Below are positions 1 to 5,518 of a stretch of DNA of 5,518 nt, piece after piece. Source of the DNA: a candidate division FCPU426 bacterium (GTDB lineage: Bacteria; Oederibacteriota; PGYV01; Palsa-1178); assembly GCA_003167475.1 (NCBI GenBank), contig PMTB01000093.1, positions 44,904 through 50,421 of the forward strand. Direction: 5' to 3'. The stretch's first letter is position 1; each line of letters begins with the position of its first letter. The notes beneath the pieces are model-generated. The model saw only the letters and a list, made by a program, of their open reading frames with translations, was not told the DNA's origin and did not search any database. Position numbers and translations under genes: made by a program.

Positions 1-1
1 A

Positions 2-565
2 AAGTTTTTGCTTGAAAGAAAAAACACAAAATCAGGGTCGATATACAGCACGGACCCGGCCATAATCGGATGGGACCTGTGCGCCGGGGCAACTGACGCA
101 AGCGATCCCGACGGCACAGTGCTTTTTGGGTGGGCCGATGATATGTCTTCGTATGTAAAGTCGATTGATAAGGTACATTTTGTTATTTTGGGCATGGGTT
201 TTTCTTCCAACCGGGAGGATATATTCAAGCTTCCTTCCGTGGACATGTCGTTTTTTACGGTTTCAATCGGCGCAAAGGACTCTCCCGCGCAGGCAATAGG
301 GTCGCTTTCAAGTGACGCGTTGAGCCTGTACTCGCTTGTGAACAAGCCCGTGGGAGCCTCTTTCTCCTGTTCTGCTCAGATGGTTTCTTCCGTTGTATCC
401 GACGCCGCAAGCTCGTTTTTCGGTTCCAAGGGATCGCTTTTAATTTATGATTATGAGGGTTTTAGGAAATACGCGGGCGCGGAAGGCTCCATGGATTTTG
501 ACTCACCGTCACTTTCCGACGGGCTAAAAAAGTCGCTTGAACTGGCCGCGTCCATGAAAGATAAA
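2..565 (+). other. Degenerate GH5 pseudo-domain within the mannanase gene
   Basis: The first ~186 visible residues repeat the second half of the active GH5 domain further along the same protein. Residues 4-63 align without gaps to 449-508, with 26 of 60 identical by my hand count. Shared blocks include RKNT, DP, DL, the seven-residue block MSSYVKS, and GM. The catalytic DLMNEP of the active copy is DLCAGA here, so the acid/base Glu is Gly (codon 86-88) and the Asn before it is Ala. Further on, KPVVMEEYG corresponds to KPVGASFS, so no acidic nucleophile remains. His of FHIY is replaced by Thr84, and the late barrel Trp is not preserved. The first half of this copy lies upstream of the window. 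It is most simply a non-catalytic domain, perhaps for glycan binding or structure. Confidence 0.8.
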
Positions 566-1960
566 TTCGTATCAATAAAGATCAGCAATATAAGCTCTAT
601 AGCGCAGTCCGATTCGGCCTCAATAAGCGTCGTTATAGGATCGGACGCGGACCTAAAGCTGATGTACGGGGAAAAGACCCCGCTCCTTCAGAGCGTGGAA
701 CTGAAAGGCGCCAAAGCCGGGGCCAATGTGTTGAATATTACCGGCCTCAAACCTGAAACAGATTATCTTTGCTGCATCATAGCCTCAGGCGGGGACAAAA
801 GCGGCATTTCAAAAGTAACCGGGTTTAAAACAAAGGCCGTAAAAAGGATGCCGTCTGTAAAGTTTTCCATGAGCAACAATTTTATAAAAGCAAAAGGAAC
901 GGATTTTTACGATGGCGGAAAGATTTACAGATATGTCGGAACAAATAATTATTATGTGCGCAGTTACTACCTCAGCAATACTGCCGGAGCGAAGAACCGC
1001 GCCAAGATAGACACATTTTTTGACGAAGCAGCGAAAGCGGGGTTTAAGGTGATCAGACTCGGTTCAAACGGGGAAGTTTTGAACGCGAGCCTGGTCAATA
1101 AGGACGACCCGACGCATGATTTCAGGATAGGGCCGGATAAGTTCAACGAAATCGCCTACAAATCCATTGACTATTGCATTGATTCCGCGAAAAGGCACAA
1201 TGTCAGGGTCATACTGCACTTTACGGACAACTGGGAATATTACGGAGGCGTGCCGGTCTACGCGAAATGGGCAGGCGTCCAGAAAAATGATTTCTGGGTA
1301 AATCCCGAATGCAAAAAGTTTTTTAAGCAAACCATAGACGCCTATGTGAACAGGAAAAACACAGTGAGCGGGGTACTTTATAAAAATGACCCGACGATTT
1401 TTGCTTATGACCTGATGAACGAACCCAGGAACGAAAATGACACTTCTTCGAAACAGATGAACGAATGGGTGGCTGAGATGTCTTCTTATGTCAAGTCAGA
1501 GGACCCAAACCATATGGTGACCACCGGCATGGAGGGTTTTTTCCTGAAAGAAGACGGAACCCATTATTCGGGCACTGATTTTATTGGCTCGCATAAACCG
1601 GCTTCGATTGATTACAGCACTTTTCACATATACCCGGCAAGCCCCTATAACCACTTTTCAGCTAGCACGACAAAGTGGATCATAGAGGACTACATTAAAA
1701 GGGGGCATGAAAAGACAGGCAAGCCTGTGGTTATGGAGGAATACGGCATACCCAACGGGCTTGAAGAATATCCGAAGCCGCAGTGGGTAGATGCCATGAC
1801 CGGAGAGTTTTTCGCGGCAGGCGGAAACGGCGTGAATTACTGGATGCTGATTGACCCGACTTACTTCTTCGGCGACGGCAACCAGGTTTCCTATGCGGAC
1901 GCCACATACATGAACATATTCATTAAATACGCCAATGAGATAAACAAGGCTGGATATTAA
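2..1960 (+). CDS. GH5_7-like endo-beta-1,4-mannanase with a degenerate N-terminal GH5 repeat (5' partial)
   Basis: Predicted to cut internal beta-1,4-mannosidic bonds in mannans, probably outside the cell. The frame is open to the left edge, so the true start and any signal peptide lie upstream. Residues are numbered from the TTG codon at base 8, which I read as an internal Leu. Order: degenerate GH5 remnant (about 1-186), fibronectin type III-like domain (about 188-277, with the strand signature ITGLKPETDY at 244-253), then a full GH5 domain (about 281-650). The catalytic domain shows the GH5_7 pattern: VIRLGSNG (348-355, Arg350), HFTDNWEYYGG with a following Tyr and Trp (404-421), DLMNEPR with acid/base Glu472, FHIY with His540, VVMEEYG with nucleophile Glu578, and YWM with Trp612. 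It ends soon after the barrel, with no C-terminal anchor or sorting domain. The downstream lipoprotein gene starts 11 bases after the stop, so the two are probably one operon. Family assignment is firm; exact substrate is inferred. Confidence 0.9.
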   Translation, partial: KFLLERKNTKSGSIYSTDPAIIGWDLCAGATDASDPDGTVLFGWADDMSSYVKSIDKVHFVILGMGFSSNREDIFKLPSVDMSFFTVSIGAKDSPAQAIGSLSSDALSLYSLVNKPVGASFSCSAQMVSSVVSDAASSFFGSKGSLLIYDYEGFRKYAGAEGSMDFDSPSLSDGLKKSLELAASMKDKFVSIKISNISSIAQSDSASISVVIGSDADLKLMYGEKTPLLQSVELKGAKAGANVLNITGLKPETDYLCCIIASGGDKSGISKVTGFKTKAVKRMPSVKFSMSNNFIKAKGTDFYDGGKIYRYVGTNNYYVRSYYLSNTAGAKNRAKIDTFFDEAAKAGFKVIRLGSNGEVLNASLVNKDDPTHDFRIGPDKFNEIAYKSIDYCIDSAKRHNVRVILHFTDNWEYYGGVPVYAKWAGVQKNDFWVNPECKKFFKQTIDAYVNRKNTVSGVLYKNDPTIFAYDLMNEPRNENDTSSKQMNEWVAEMSSYVKSEDPNHMVTTGMEGFFLKEDGTHYSGTDFIGSHKPASIDYSTFHIYPASPYNHFSASTTKWIIEDYIKRGHEKTGKPVVMEEYGIPNGLEEYPKPQWVDAMTGEFFAAGGNGVNYWMLIDPTYFFGDGNQVSYADATYMNIFIKYANEINKAGY

Positions 1961-1971
1961 AGGAGGTTTTT

Positions 1972-2631
1972 ATGAAGAGGAATCTGGTATTTATATCGGT
2001 TTTAGCCGTTTTATTTACGCTGCTGTCATGCGGGAAAATAAAGGATTACGGAACTGCGGCGGTTGAGGGCGCTGAAGGCGGGACAGATACAGCCACATAT
2101 CCGTTTGAATCTGTGTCTGATTATCCGGGACCTTGGCAAATAAATGCGGTGTCATCCAATCCCAAGTTTATCAGCGCCGAAATATCCTCAGATAAGGCAT
2201 ATATGGGAAGTTCGTCCCTGAAAATACAGGTGAATTACGACGCGGGTAACTCAGGCGGCGTATTGACCATCGGCGGGACAAATATGCAGATGAAGCACAA
2301 AACAATAACCGCGCGTGTATGGGTTCCGGCAGGCATGGGTACGTCCACCAACGCTTACGGCGGGACAATATTTATACAGCTCGGGGCCCCAAATTATCAC
2401 TGGTATGAAACCGCCTGGATGAACCTTTCAGTTCCGGCGGGGAACGTCGCTGGAAAGTGGAATACGATCACGGCAAATGTTGATACTGACGTGATTTACA
2501 ACTCGAAAACGCTCGATCAAAACGCAGAGGACGGAAATACTGCAATTCTCTGGGGAGTTAAGATAGGCCAGGGCGGATCGTCGCCGAACTATGCCGGTTA
2601 TATTTACATTGATTCGATTAATATACAATAA
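1972..2631 (+). CDS. Lipoprotein with carbohydrate-binding-like beta-sandwich domain
   Basis: A 219-residue protein. Its N-terminus is a lipoprotein signal: Lys-Arg after Met, a hydrophobic run at residues 5-18, and lipobox LLSC with the acylated Cys at 20. The +2 residue is Gly rather than Asp, which under the E. coli Lol rule would favour the outer membrane. After a Gly/Ala/Thr-rich linker (about 22-42) comes one beta-rich domain (about 43-219). It starts with a YPFES strand, has a GSSSLKIQVNY segment (79-89) and ends IYIDSINI (211-218). That layout is typical of jelly-roll CBMs of the galactose-binding-like type that accompany mannanases and glucanases. Exposed aromatics (HWYETAW at 143-149, W163, W194) could stack on sugars. 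The CBM family cannot be named from sequence alone. A strong AGGAGG (1961-1966) sits directly after the mannanase stop. The likely job is to hold mannan or its oligosaccharides at the cell surface; that role is inferred from context. Confidence 0.75.
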   Translation: MKRNLVFISVLAVLFTLLSCGKIKDYGTAAVEGAEGGTDTATYPFESVSDYPGPWQINAVSSNPKFISAEISSDKAYMGSSSLKIQVNYDAGNSGGVLTIGGTNMQMKHKTITARVWVPAGMGTSTNAYGGTIFIQLGAPNYHWYETAWMNLSVPAGNVAGKWNTITANVDTDVIYNSKTLDQNAEDGNTAILWGVKIGQGGSSPNYAGYIYIDSINIQ

Positions 2632-2643
2632 GCGCTGCGGTTG

Positions 2644-3246
2644 ATGGACATACAAACGGTAACTGACAGGGAGTTTGGCGAGAATTCTTATATAGTTTCC
2701 GGTGACGGCGCGTTGTATGTTATAGATCCTGGCATTGATTATGACGCGGTCAATGACGCGGTCAAAAGAACCGGACTGCCGGTAAAATATGTTTTTCTCA
2801 CCCACGGGCATTACGATCATACCTTTTCCGTCAGGAATTTCAAGGGAACACAGGTATACGCCCACTCCGCTGAAAAACCGCTGCTTGAGGATGCCTCAAA
2901 AAATCTGTCCGCGTTTACAGGGAAGCCATTTTCAATAGAAGGTATAAATTATTATGACGGGCAAAACCATACCATTGATGATATAGAAATCACACACACG
3001 CCGGGACATACCGCGGGATGTGTGGTGATCAGGATAAAAGACAGCCTTTTCAGCGGCGATACCTTGTTTTACGATACTGTGGGAAGGACCGACCTGCCCG
3101 GAGGCGACCCGGAAGCTTTGAAAAGAAGCCTTCTGCTTTTCGATAAGTTCGACAAAAACCTGAAAGTATACCCCGGCCACGGCGCTCCGTTCATTCTTGG
3201 TGACGCCTATAAAATTAACTTTTATTTAAGAAGGAACCGCACTTAA
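2644..3246 (+). CDS. MBL-fold metallo-hydrolase (glyoxalase II-like)
   Basis: A 200-residue metallo-beta-lactamase-superfamily hydrolase, close to the usual length (~200-210) of the short glyoxalase II-like group (YcbL type). From the ATG, the metal ligands are all present: THGHYDH (His54, His56, Asp58, His59), PGHT (His122), FSGDTLF (Asp139) and YPGHG (His179). The motif GRTDLPGGD (147-155) is typical of this subgroup. Members hydrolyse thioesters such as S-lactoylglutathione or act on other small substrates; the substrate here is unknown. No signal peptide is visible, so it is cytoplasmic and has no evident link to mannan digestion. I prefer ATG 2644 to the in-frame TTG at 2641. Neither has a clear Shine-Dalgarno sequence, and the ATG lies 12 bases past the lipoprotein stop, so translation may depend on coupling. 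It is probably the last gene of the operon. Confidence 0.9.
   Translation: MDIQTVTDREFGENSYIVSGDGALYVIDPGIDYDAVNDAVKRTGLPVKYVFLTHGHYDHTFSVRNFKGTQVYAHSAEKPLLEDASKNLSAFTGKPFSIEGINYYDGQNHTIDDIEITHTPGHTAGCVVIRIKDSLFSGDTLFYDTVGRTDLPGGDPEALKRSLLLFDKFDKNLKVYPGHGAPFILGDAYKINFYLRRNRT
2741..2764 (+). repeat. Perfect 12-bp tandem duplication inside the MBL hydrolase gene
   Basis: ATGACGCGGTCA occurs twice head to tail (2741-2752 and 2753-2764). The period is four codons, so it is in frame and gives the protein repeat DAVN-DAVK in the helix before the metal-binding THGHYDH motif. It looks like a slippage duplication that the reading frame tolerated. Confidence 0.85.
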
Positions 3247-3326
3247 AATTAATACATATTAAAATACCTACACTGCTATGATAAATATAGTGTTAAGTTC
3301 ACCGTAAAACCAAAATACACAAATCT

Positions 3327-3350
3327 AAAAAAATGCCTTATTTATAAGGC
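3327..3350 (-). terminator. Intrinsic terminator-like hairpin, minus strand
   Basis: GCCTTAT (3335-3341) and ATAAGGC (3344-3350) form a perfect 7-bp stem with a 2-base TT spacer; with realistic loop size it is a 6-bp stem and 4-base loop. On the minus strand the stem is followed by one A and then seven T (complement of the A-run 3327-3333), the classic terminator layout. On the plus strand no T-tract follows. No minus-strand gene is seen in this window, so the site may serve unseen antisense transcription or simply be a protein-binding dyad. Confidence 0.45.
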
Positions 3351-3393
3351 CATTAATTGAATTGAGTTTTGGTATGTACTAATGGCGCTACGT

Positions 3394-3421
3394 TACCACT
3401 TGACACAGTGGGTATTTTTTT
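3394..3421 (+). terminator. Terminator-like hairpin and T-tract closing the mannanase operon
   Basis: CCACT (3396-3400) pairs with AGTGG (3407-3411) around a 6-base loop. Beyond one bulged G (3412), TA (3394-3395) pairs with TA (3413-3414). Seven T follow at once (3415-3421). The stem is short, so efficiency may be modest. The hairpin shares its bases with the -35 element of the next promoter. An alternative reading is a dyad operator, CCACT-N6-AGTGG, over that -35. Confidence 0.5.
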
Positions 3422-3428
3422 GTATAAT
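3400..3428 (+). promoter_or_regulatory. Consensus sigma-70 promoter for the 103-residue protein
   Basis: TTGACA (3400-3405), a 17-base spacer and TATAAT (3423-3428) match the housekeeping consensus at all 12 positions with optimal spacing. Transcription should start near 3434-3436 and give a leader of about 38-40 bases before the ATG at 3474. The spacer contains the seven-T run. The -35 hexamer begins at the last base of the left hairpin arm and fills most of the loop of the overlapping terminator-like structure, so a regulator binding that dyad would block the promoter. Confidence 0.85.
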
Positions 3429-3473
3429 TTATAAGTGAAGCAACATTGATAATTTGGAAGGAGTAAAAAGACT

Positions 3474-3785
3474 ATGGAGTGCGCCATTGTGAATAAGGAT
3501 GATTTCATGGAAGTTATAAGCACATGGAACAGTATTTATGTTTCCAATTATATGGATTATGATATACAGCACAGGAAAAAATGCGGCACAAACTGGAAAA
3601 AGGGCCTGCTCAAGGTAACCTCGGCGCTTACCATGATTGATGACTTCAAAGGTACTCCCGTGGAACTGATGTTAAATAAAGCCATCAATTATTCCAAACT
3701 TTCCGACGAGACCAAGATACAGGAAGTGCATGAACTCCTGCATACCGTTGAAGATTATCTGAACCAGGAAAGCGATTTCTCCTGA
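3474..3785 (+). CDS. Hypothetical small acidic protein (103 residues)
   Basis: I do not recognise the family. The gene is credible because a consensus promoter lies upstream and AAGGAG (3458-3463) sits 10 bases before the ATG. The product has no signal peptide or membrane segment and is acidic by hand count (17 Asp/Glu against 11 Lys/Arg). Cys3 and Cys37 are the only cysteines. Residues about 45-57 and 76-98 look helical, with a clear amphipathic pattern in the second. That helix contains HELLH (86-90), which fits the HExxH zinc-protease pattern, but I see no convincing third ligand or protease domain in so short a protein. It is transcribed as its own unit: 227 bases separate it from the MBL gene, and a separate probable promoter precedes the kinase. 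It could be a small regulator or binding protein; no function can be assigned. Confidence 0.8.
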   Translation: MECAIVNKDDFMEVISTWNSIYVSNYMDYDIQHRKKCGTNWKKGLLKVTSALTMIDDFKGTPVELMLNKAINYSKLSDETKIQEVHELLHTVEDYLNQESDFS

Positions 3786-3834
3786 CAAATATTCCCGCCA
3801 GTTCCGCACGTTTCCGCAAAAACCAAAAAACTAA

Positions 3835-3862
3835 TTGATTTTACCGGGGTAAATGTTATTAT
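3835..3862 (+). promoter_or_regulatory. Probable promoter with dyad operator ahead of the PfkB kinase
   Basis: TTGATT (3835-3840; 4 of 6 consensus) and TATTAT (3857-3862; 5 of 6) are separated by 16 bases, a workable sigma-70 arrangement that would give a leader of roughly 30 bases. A 14-base inverted repeat, TTTACC-GG-GGTAAA (3840-3853), sits in the spacer, where a dimeric repressor would occlude polymerase. It is not a good terminator for the preceding gene, because the loop is too small and no T-run follows. No regulator gene is visible nearby. Confidence 0.5.
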
Positions 3863-3886
3863 TCATTGGCAGGTTATCAAATCACC

Positions 3887-3892
3887 AGGGAG
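3887..3892 (+). promoter_or_regulatory. Ribosome binding site that decides the kinase start
   Basis: AGGGAG ends 6 bases before ATG 3899 but touches ATG 3893, and lies inside the frame if the TTG at 3866 were used. Its position therefore favours ATG 3899. The resulting N-terminus, MSLVIVGS, is the normal first beta-strand of PfkB kinases. Confidence 0.75.
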
Positions 3893-3898
3893 ATGAAA

Positions 3899-4798
3899 AT
3901 GTCATTAGTAATAGTCGGGTCAATGGCTTTTGATACCATAGAAACGCCTTTTGCGAAACGCGAAAGGGTGATTGGCGGCGCCTGCGTTTATGCTTCATTG
4001 GCTGCTTCCAATTTTGACAGGCCCCATATAGTCGGCGTTGTGGGGGATGATTTCACAGGGGCGCATATGAACATACTGAAGGATCATAAAATAGACACCG
4101 ACGGCGTGAAAAAATCACCCGGAAAGTCTTTTTTTTGGGCCGGAAAGTACAATCAGGATATGAAGACGCGCGAGACTATAACCACAGAACTCAATGTATT
4201 TGAAAAATTTGAGCCCGAACTGCCGGAAAAATACAGGGATATCCCGTATCTTTTCCTTGCAAATATAGATCCGGCGCTTCAGATGAAGGTTTTGAATTCA
4301 ATGCGGAAACTGAAATTTACAATATGCGACACAATGGACCTGTGGATCAATATCAAAAAAGCCGGACTGACCGAAGTATTCAAACGGGTCGACTGCGTTG
4401 TGCTCAATGATGAGGAGATCAGGCTTTTTACAGGCAAGGATAATGTCCTTCACGGGGCGAAAGAGATCCAGAAACTGGGCCCAAAGTACGTTATTATAAA
4501 AAAGGGTGAACATGGAGCCTGCCTTTCGGGGCAGGGCATGTATTTTTCACTGCCGTCATTTCCGGTTGAAAATGTGGTGGACCCTACCGGAGCCGGAGAT
4601 TCTTTTGCGGGCGCTTTCATAGGTTATATCGCCAAATCCGGAAAAACAGACCCGGCAACGATGAAAAAAGCCATTGCTTACGGCAATACGGTGGCTTCAT
4701 TCACCGTGGAGGATTTTTCCATTGACGGGCTCCTCAAGATCGGGCCGAAAGATATAGATAACAGGATGGCCGAGATAAAAAAGATGGTTACTTTTTAA
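3899..4798 (+). CDS. PfkB/ribokinase-family carbohydrate kinase, substrate unknown
   Basis: A 299-residue cytoplasmic kinase of the ribokinase (PfkB) superfamily, which transfers phosphate from ATP to a sugar or nucleoside hydroxyl. Residues are numbered from ATG 3899. The first strand is LVIVGSMAFD (3-12). The substrate-side glycine pair is in IGGACVYAS (25-33), followed by VGVVGDDF (45-52). NDEE (170-173) is the family's NxxE magnesium/phosphate motif. KKGEHGA (201-207) precedes the ATP site. The C-terminal PfkB signature DPTGAGDSFAGAF (228-240) carries the catalytic base Asp234 and the GAGD anion hole. Length is normal for the family. The segment CDTMDLW (143-149) resembles one seen in a set of uncharacterised PfkB proteins whose start also reads like VGSxAxDTxETP; this is from memory and the substrate is not known. 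A probable promoter lies just upstream, and 37 bases separate it from the aminotransferase, so the two may form an operon. Confidence 0.9.
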   Translation: MSLVIVGSMAFDTIETPFAKRERVIGGACVYASLAASNFDRPHIVGVVGDDFTGAHMNILKDHKIDTDGVKKSPGKSFFWAGKYNQDMKTRETITTELNVFEKFEPELPEKYRDIPYLFLANIDPALQMKVLNSMRKLKFTICDTMDLWINIKKAGLTEVFKRVDCVVLNDEEIRLFTGKDNVLHGAKEIQKLGPKYVIIKKGEHGACLSGQGMYFSLPSFPVENVVDPTGAGDSFAGAFIGYIAKSGKTDPATMKKAIAYGNTVASFTVEDFSIDGLLKIGPKDIDNRMAEIKKMVTF

Positions 4799-4835
4799 AC
4801 CGGGATAATATAAATTATAAATCGGAGGTAATAAG

Positions 4836-5518
4836 ATGATCGCAGACAGGATGAAAAAAGTATCGGCTTCAATAACACTTGCCATAGACGCAAAGGCAAA
4901 GCAGATGATTGCCGAAGGCATTGACCTTGTCGGTTTTGGCGCCGGCGAGCCTGATTTCAACACGCCCGAGAATATCAAACAGGCCGGGATAAAGGCGATA
5001 AACGAAAATAAAACAAGGTATACCCCCGCGTCCGGGCTGCCTGAACTGAAAAATGCCATTGCCGCAAAGCTTAAAAAGGATAACGGGCTGGAGTATAAGG
5101 CCTCAAATATCATAGTTTCCAACGGGGCGAAACATTCGTTGTATAATGTTTTCATGGCCGGCGTGAACCCGAATGATGAAGTCATTATCTTCTCGCCGTT
5201 CTGGGTATCATACGTTGAAATGGTCAAAATGGCAGACGCAGTCCCTGTGATGGTTGAACTTGACGAGGCGAAAAAATTTGAGATAAATATTGACGCTTTA
5301 AAGTCGAAAATAACGCCGAAAACAAAAGCTTTGGTCCTGAACTCGCCTTCAAACCCGACCGGTTGCGTATTATCGCTTGAATCCTTAAAGCAGATAGCGG
5401 ACCTTTGCGTGAAGCACAATATCCTGATAATATCCGATGAAATTTATGAGAAGACCCTGTACAACGGGAAAAAACACATTTCCATCGCTTCGCTTTCGCC
5501 CGAGGTAAAGGCGAAAAC
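4836..5518 (+). CDS. Class I PLP-dependent aminotransferase, aspartate aminotransferase-like (3' partial)
   Basis: The first 227 residues of a fold-type I aminotransferase that normally runs to about 390-400 residues. It would move an amino group between an amino acid (probably Asp or an aromatic) and 2-oxoglutarate, using PLP, in the cytoplasm. Seen in order: the N-terminal helix pattern with SITLAIDAKAK (12-22), GAGEPDF (35-41), TRYTPASG (60-67), the cofactor phosphate-binding SNGAKHSL (95-102), PFWVSY (121-126; Trp123 stacks on PLP in this family), NSPSNPTG (169-176; Asn173 contacts PLP O3) and SDEIYE (200-205; Asp201 for the pyridine N, Tyr204). The Schiff-base Lys (SKxxxMTGWR region) lies beyond the window. 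GGAGG (4824-4828) is 7 bases before the ATG and sets the start. The pattern fits the subgroup I-beta (AspB/AatA) type. Substrate preference cannot be fixed from this half, so no symbol is given. Confidence 0.92.
   Translation, partial: MIADRMKKVSASITLAIDAKAKQMIAEGIDLVGFGAGEPDFNTPENIKQAGIKAINENKTRYTPASGLPELKNAIAAKLKKDNGLEYKASNIIVSNGAKHSLYNVFMAGVNPNDEVIIFSPFWVSYVEMVKMADAVPVMVELDEAKKFEINIDALKSKITPKTKALVLNSPSNPTGCVLSLESLKQIADLCVKHNILIISDEIYEKTLYNGKKHISIASLSPEVKAK

Noticed and set aside
8..10. TTG as the true start of the mannanase
   Set aside because: The frame stays open to base 2, there is no ribosome binding site, and the codons before it already align with the active GH5 copy (KFLLERKNT against DAYVNRKNT). 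The gene begins upstream.
2428..2865. 145-codon open frame on the minus strand
   Set aside because: It overlaps the lipoprotein and MBL genes, both well supported, and its product shows no recognisable motif.
3270..3293. ACACT/AGTGT hairpin just after the MBL gene as a terminator
   Set aside because: Only five solid base pairs, a 14-base interior with poor pairing and no T-tract afterwards.
3383..3439. Short open frame of 18 codons starting at ATG 3383
   Set aside because: It runs through the promoter and hairpin, has no ribosome binding site, and its product has no features.
3786..3834. Terminator or small RNA between the 103-residue gene and the kinase promoter
   Set aside because: Only a repeated TTCCGCA and A-rich sequence are present; I find no stable hairpin with a T-tract.
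3866..3898. Eleven-residue N-terminal extension of the kinase from TTG 3866
   Set aside because: No Shine-Dalgarno sequence precedes it, it starts only a few bases after the likely -10 box, and the AGGGAG site and PfkB first strand support ATG 3899.
4129..4136. Run of eight T in the kinase gene as a frameshift site
   Set aside because: The frame is intact on both sides and the protein matches PfkB throughout, so there is no sign of slippage; the residues KSFFW are simply encoded.
4697..5419. 240-codon open frame on the minus strand
   Set aside because: It lies opposite the aminotransferase gene, which has every expected family motif and a good ribosome binding site. The minus-strand product has no recognisable domain and is a shadow.

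Overview
The window looks like a piece of chromosome from a double-membraned bacterium. It has near-consensus sigma-70 promoter elements, AGGAGG-type ribosome binding sites, a lipobox lipoprotein and moderate GC content. AGG (Arg) and ATA (Ile) codons are common. No ribosomal or other marker gene is present, so the phylum cannot be fixed; an under-sampled, glycan-degrading anaerobe would fit. All six genes lie on the + strand. The first and last run off the window edges.

Region 1 (1-3246) is probably one operon. It opens with the 3' part of a large, probably exported beta-mannanase (GH5 subfamily 7-like). This protein carries a complete catalytic GH5 domain at its C-terminus, a fibronectin type III linker, and in front of that a second, degenerate GH5 copy that has lost both catalytic glutamates. 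Eleven bases later comes a lipoprotein whose mature part looks like a carbohydrate-binding beta-sandwich, probably a surface-tethered glycan binder. Third is a metallo-beta-lactamase-fold hydrolase of the glyoxalase II-like type, with all metal ligands present and no obvious Shine-Dalgarno sequence.

Region 2 (3247-3473) is an AT-rich intergenic stretch. It holds a 7-bp-arm palindrome that reads as a minus-strand terminator. It then holds a compact site where a plus-strand terminator-like hairpin plus T-tract is superimposed on a perfect TTGACA-N17-TATAAT promoter.

Region 3 (3474-3785) is a small acidic protein of 103 residues that I do not recognise. It is driven by that promoter and contains an HELLH motif of uncertain meaning.

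Region 4 (3786-5518) carries a PfkB/ribokinase-family kinase of unknown substrate, preceded by a probable promoter with a TTTACC/GGTAAA dyad in its spacer. A class I PLP-dependent aminotransferase (aspartate aminotransferase-like) follows, cut by the window end. These two are probably co-transcribed and look like general metabolism rather than mannan use.

The most unusual items are the catalytically dead GH5 repeat fused to an intact mannanase, and the terminator/promoter overlap. I see no CRISPR array, mobile element, tRNA or rRNA.
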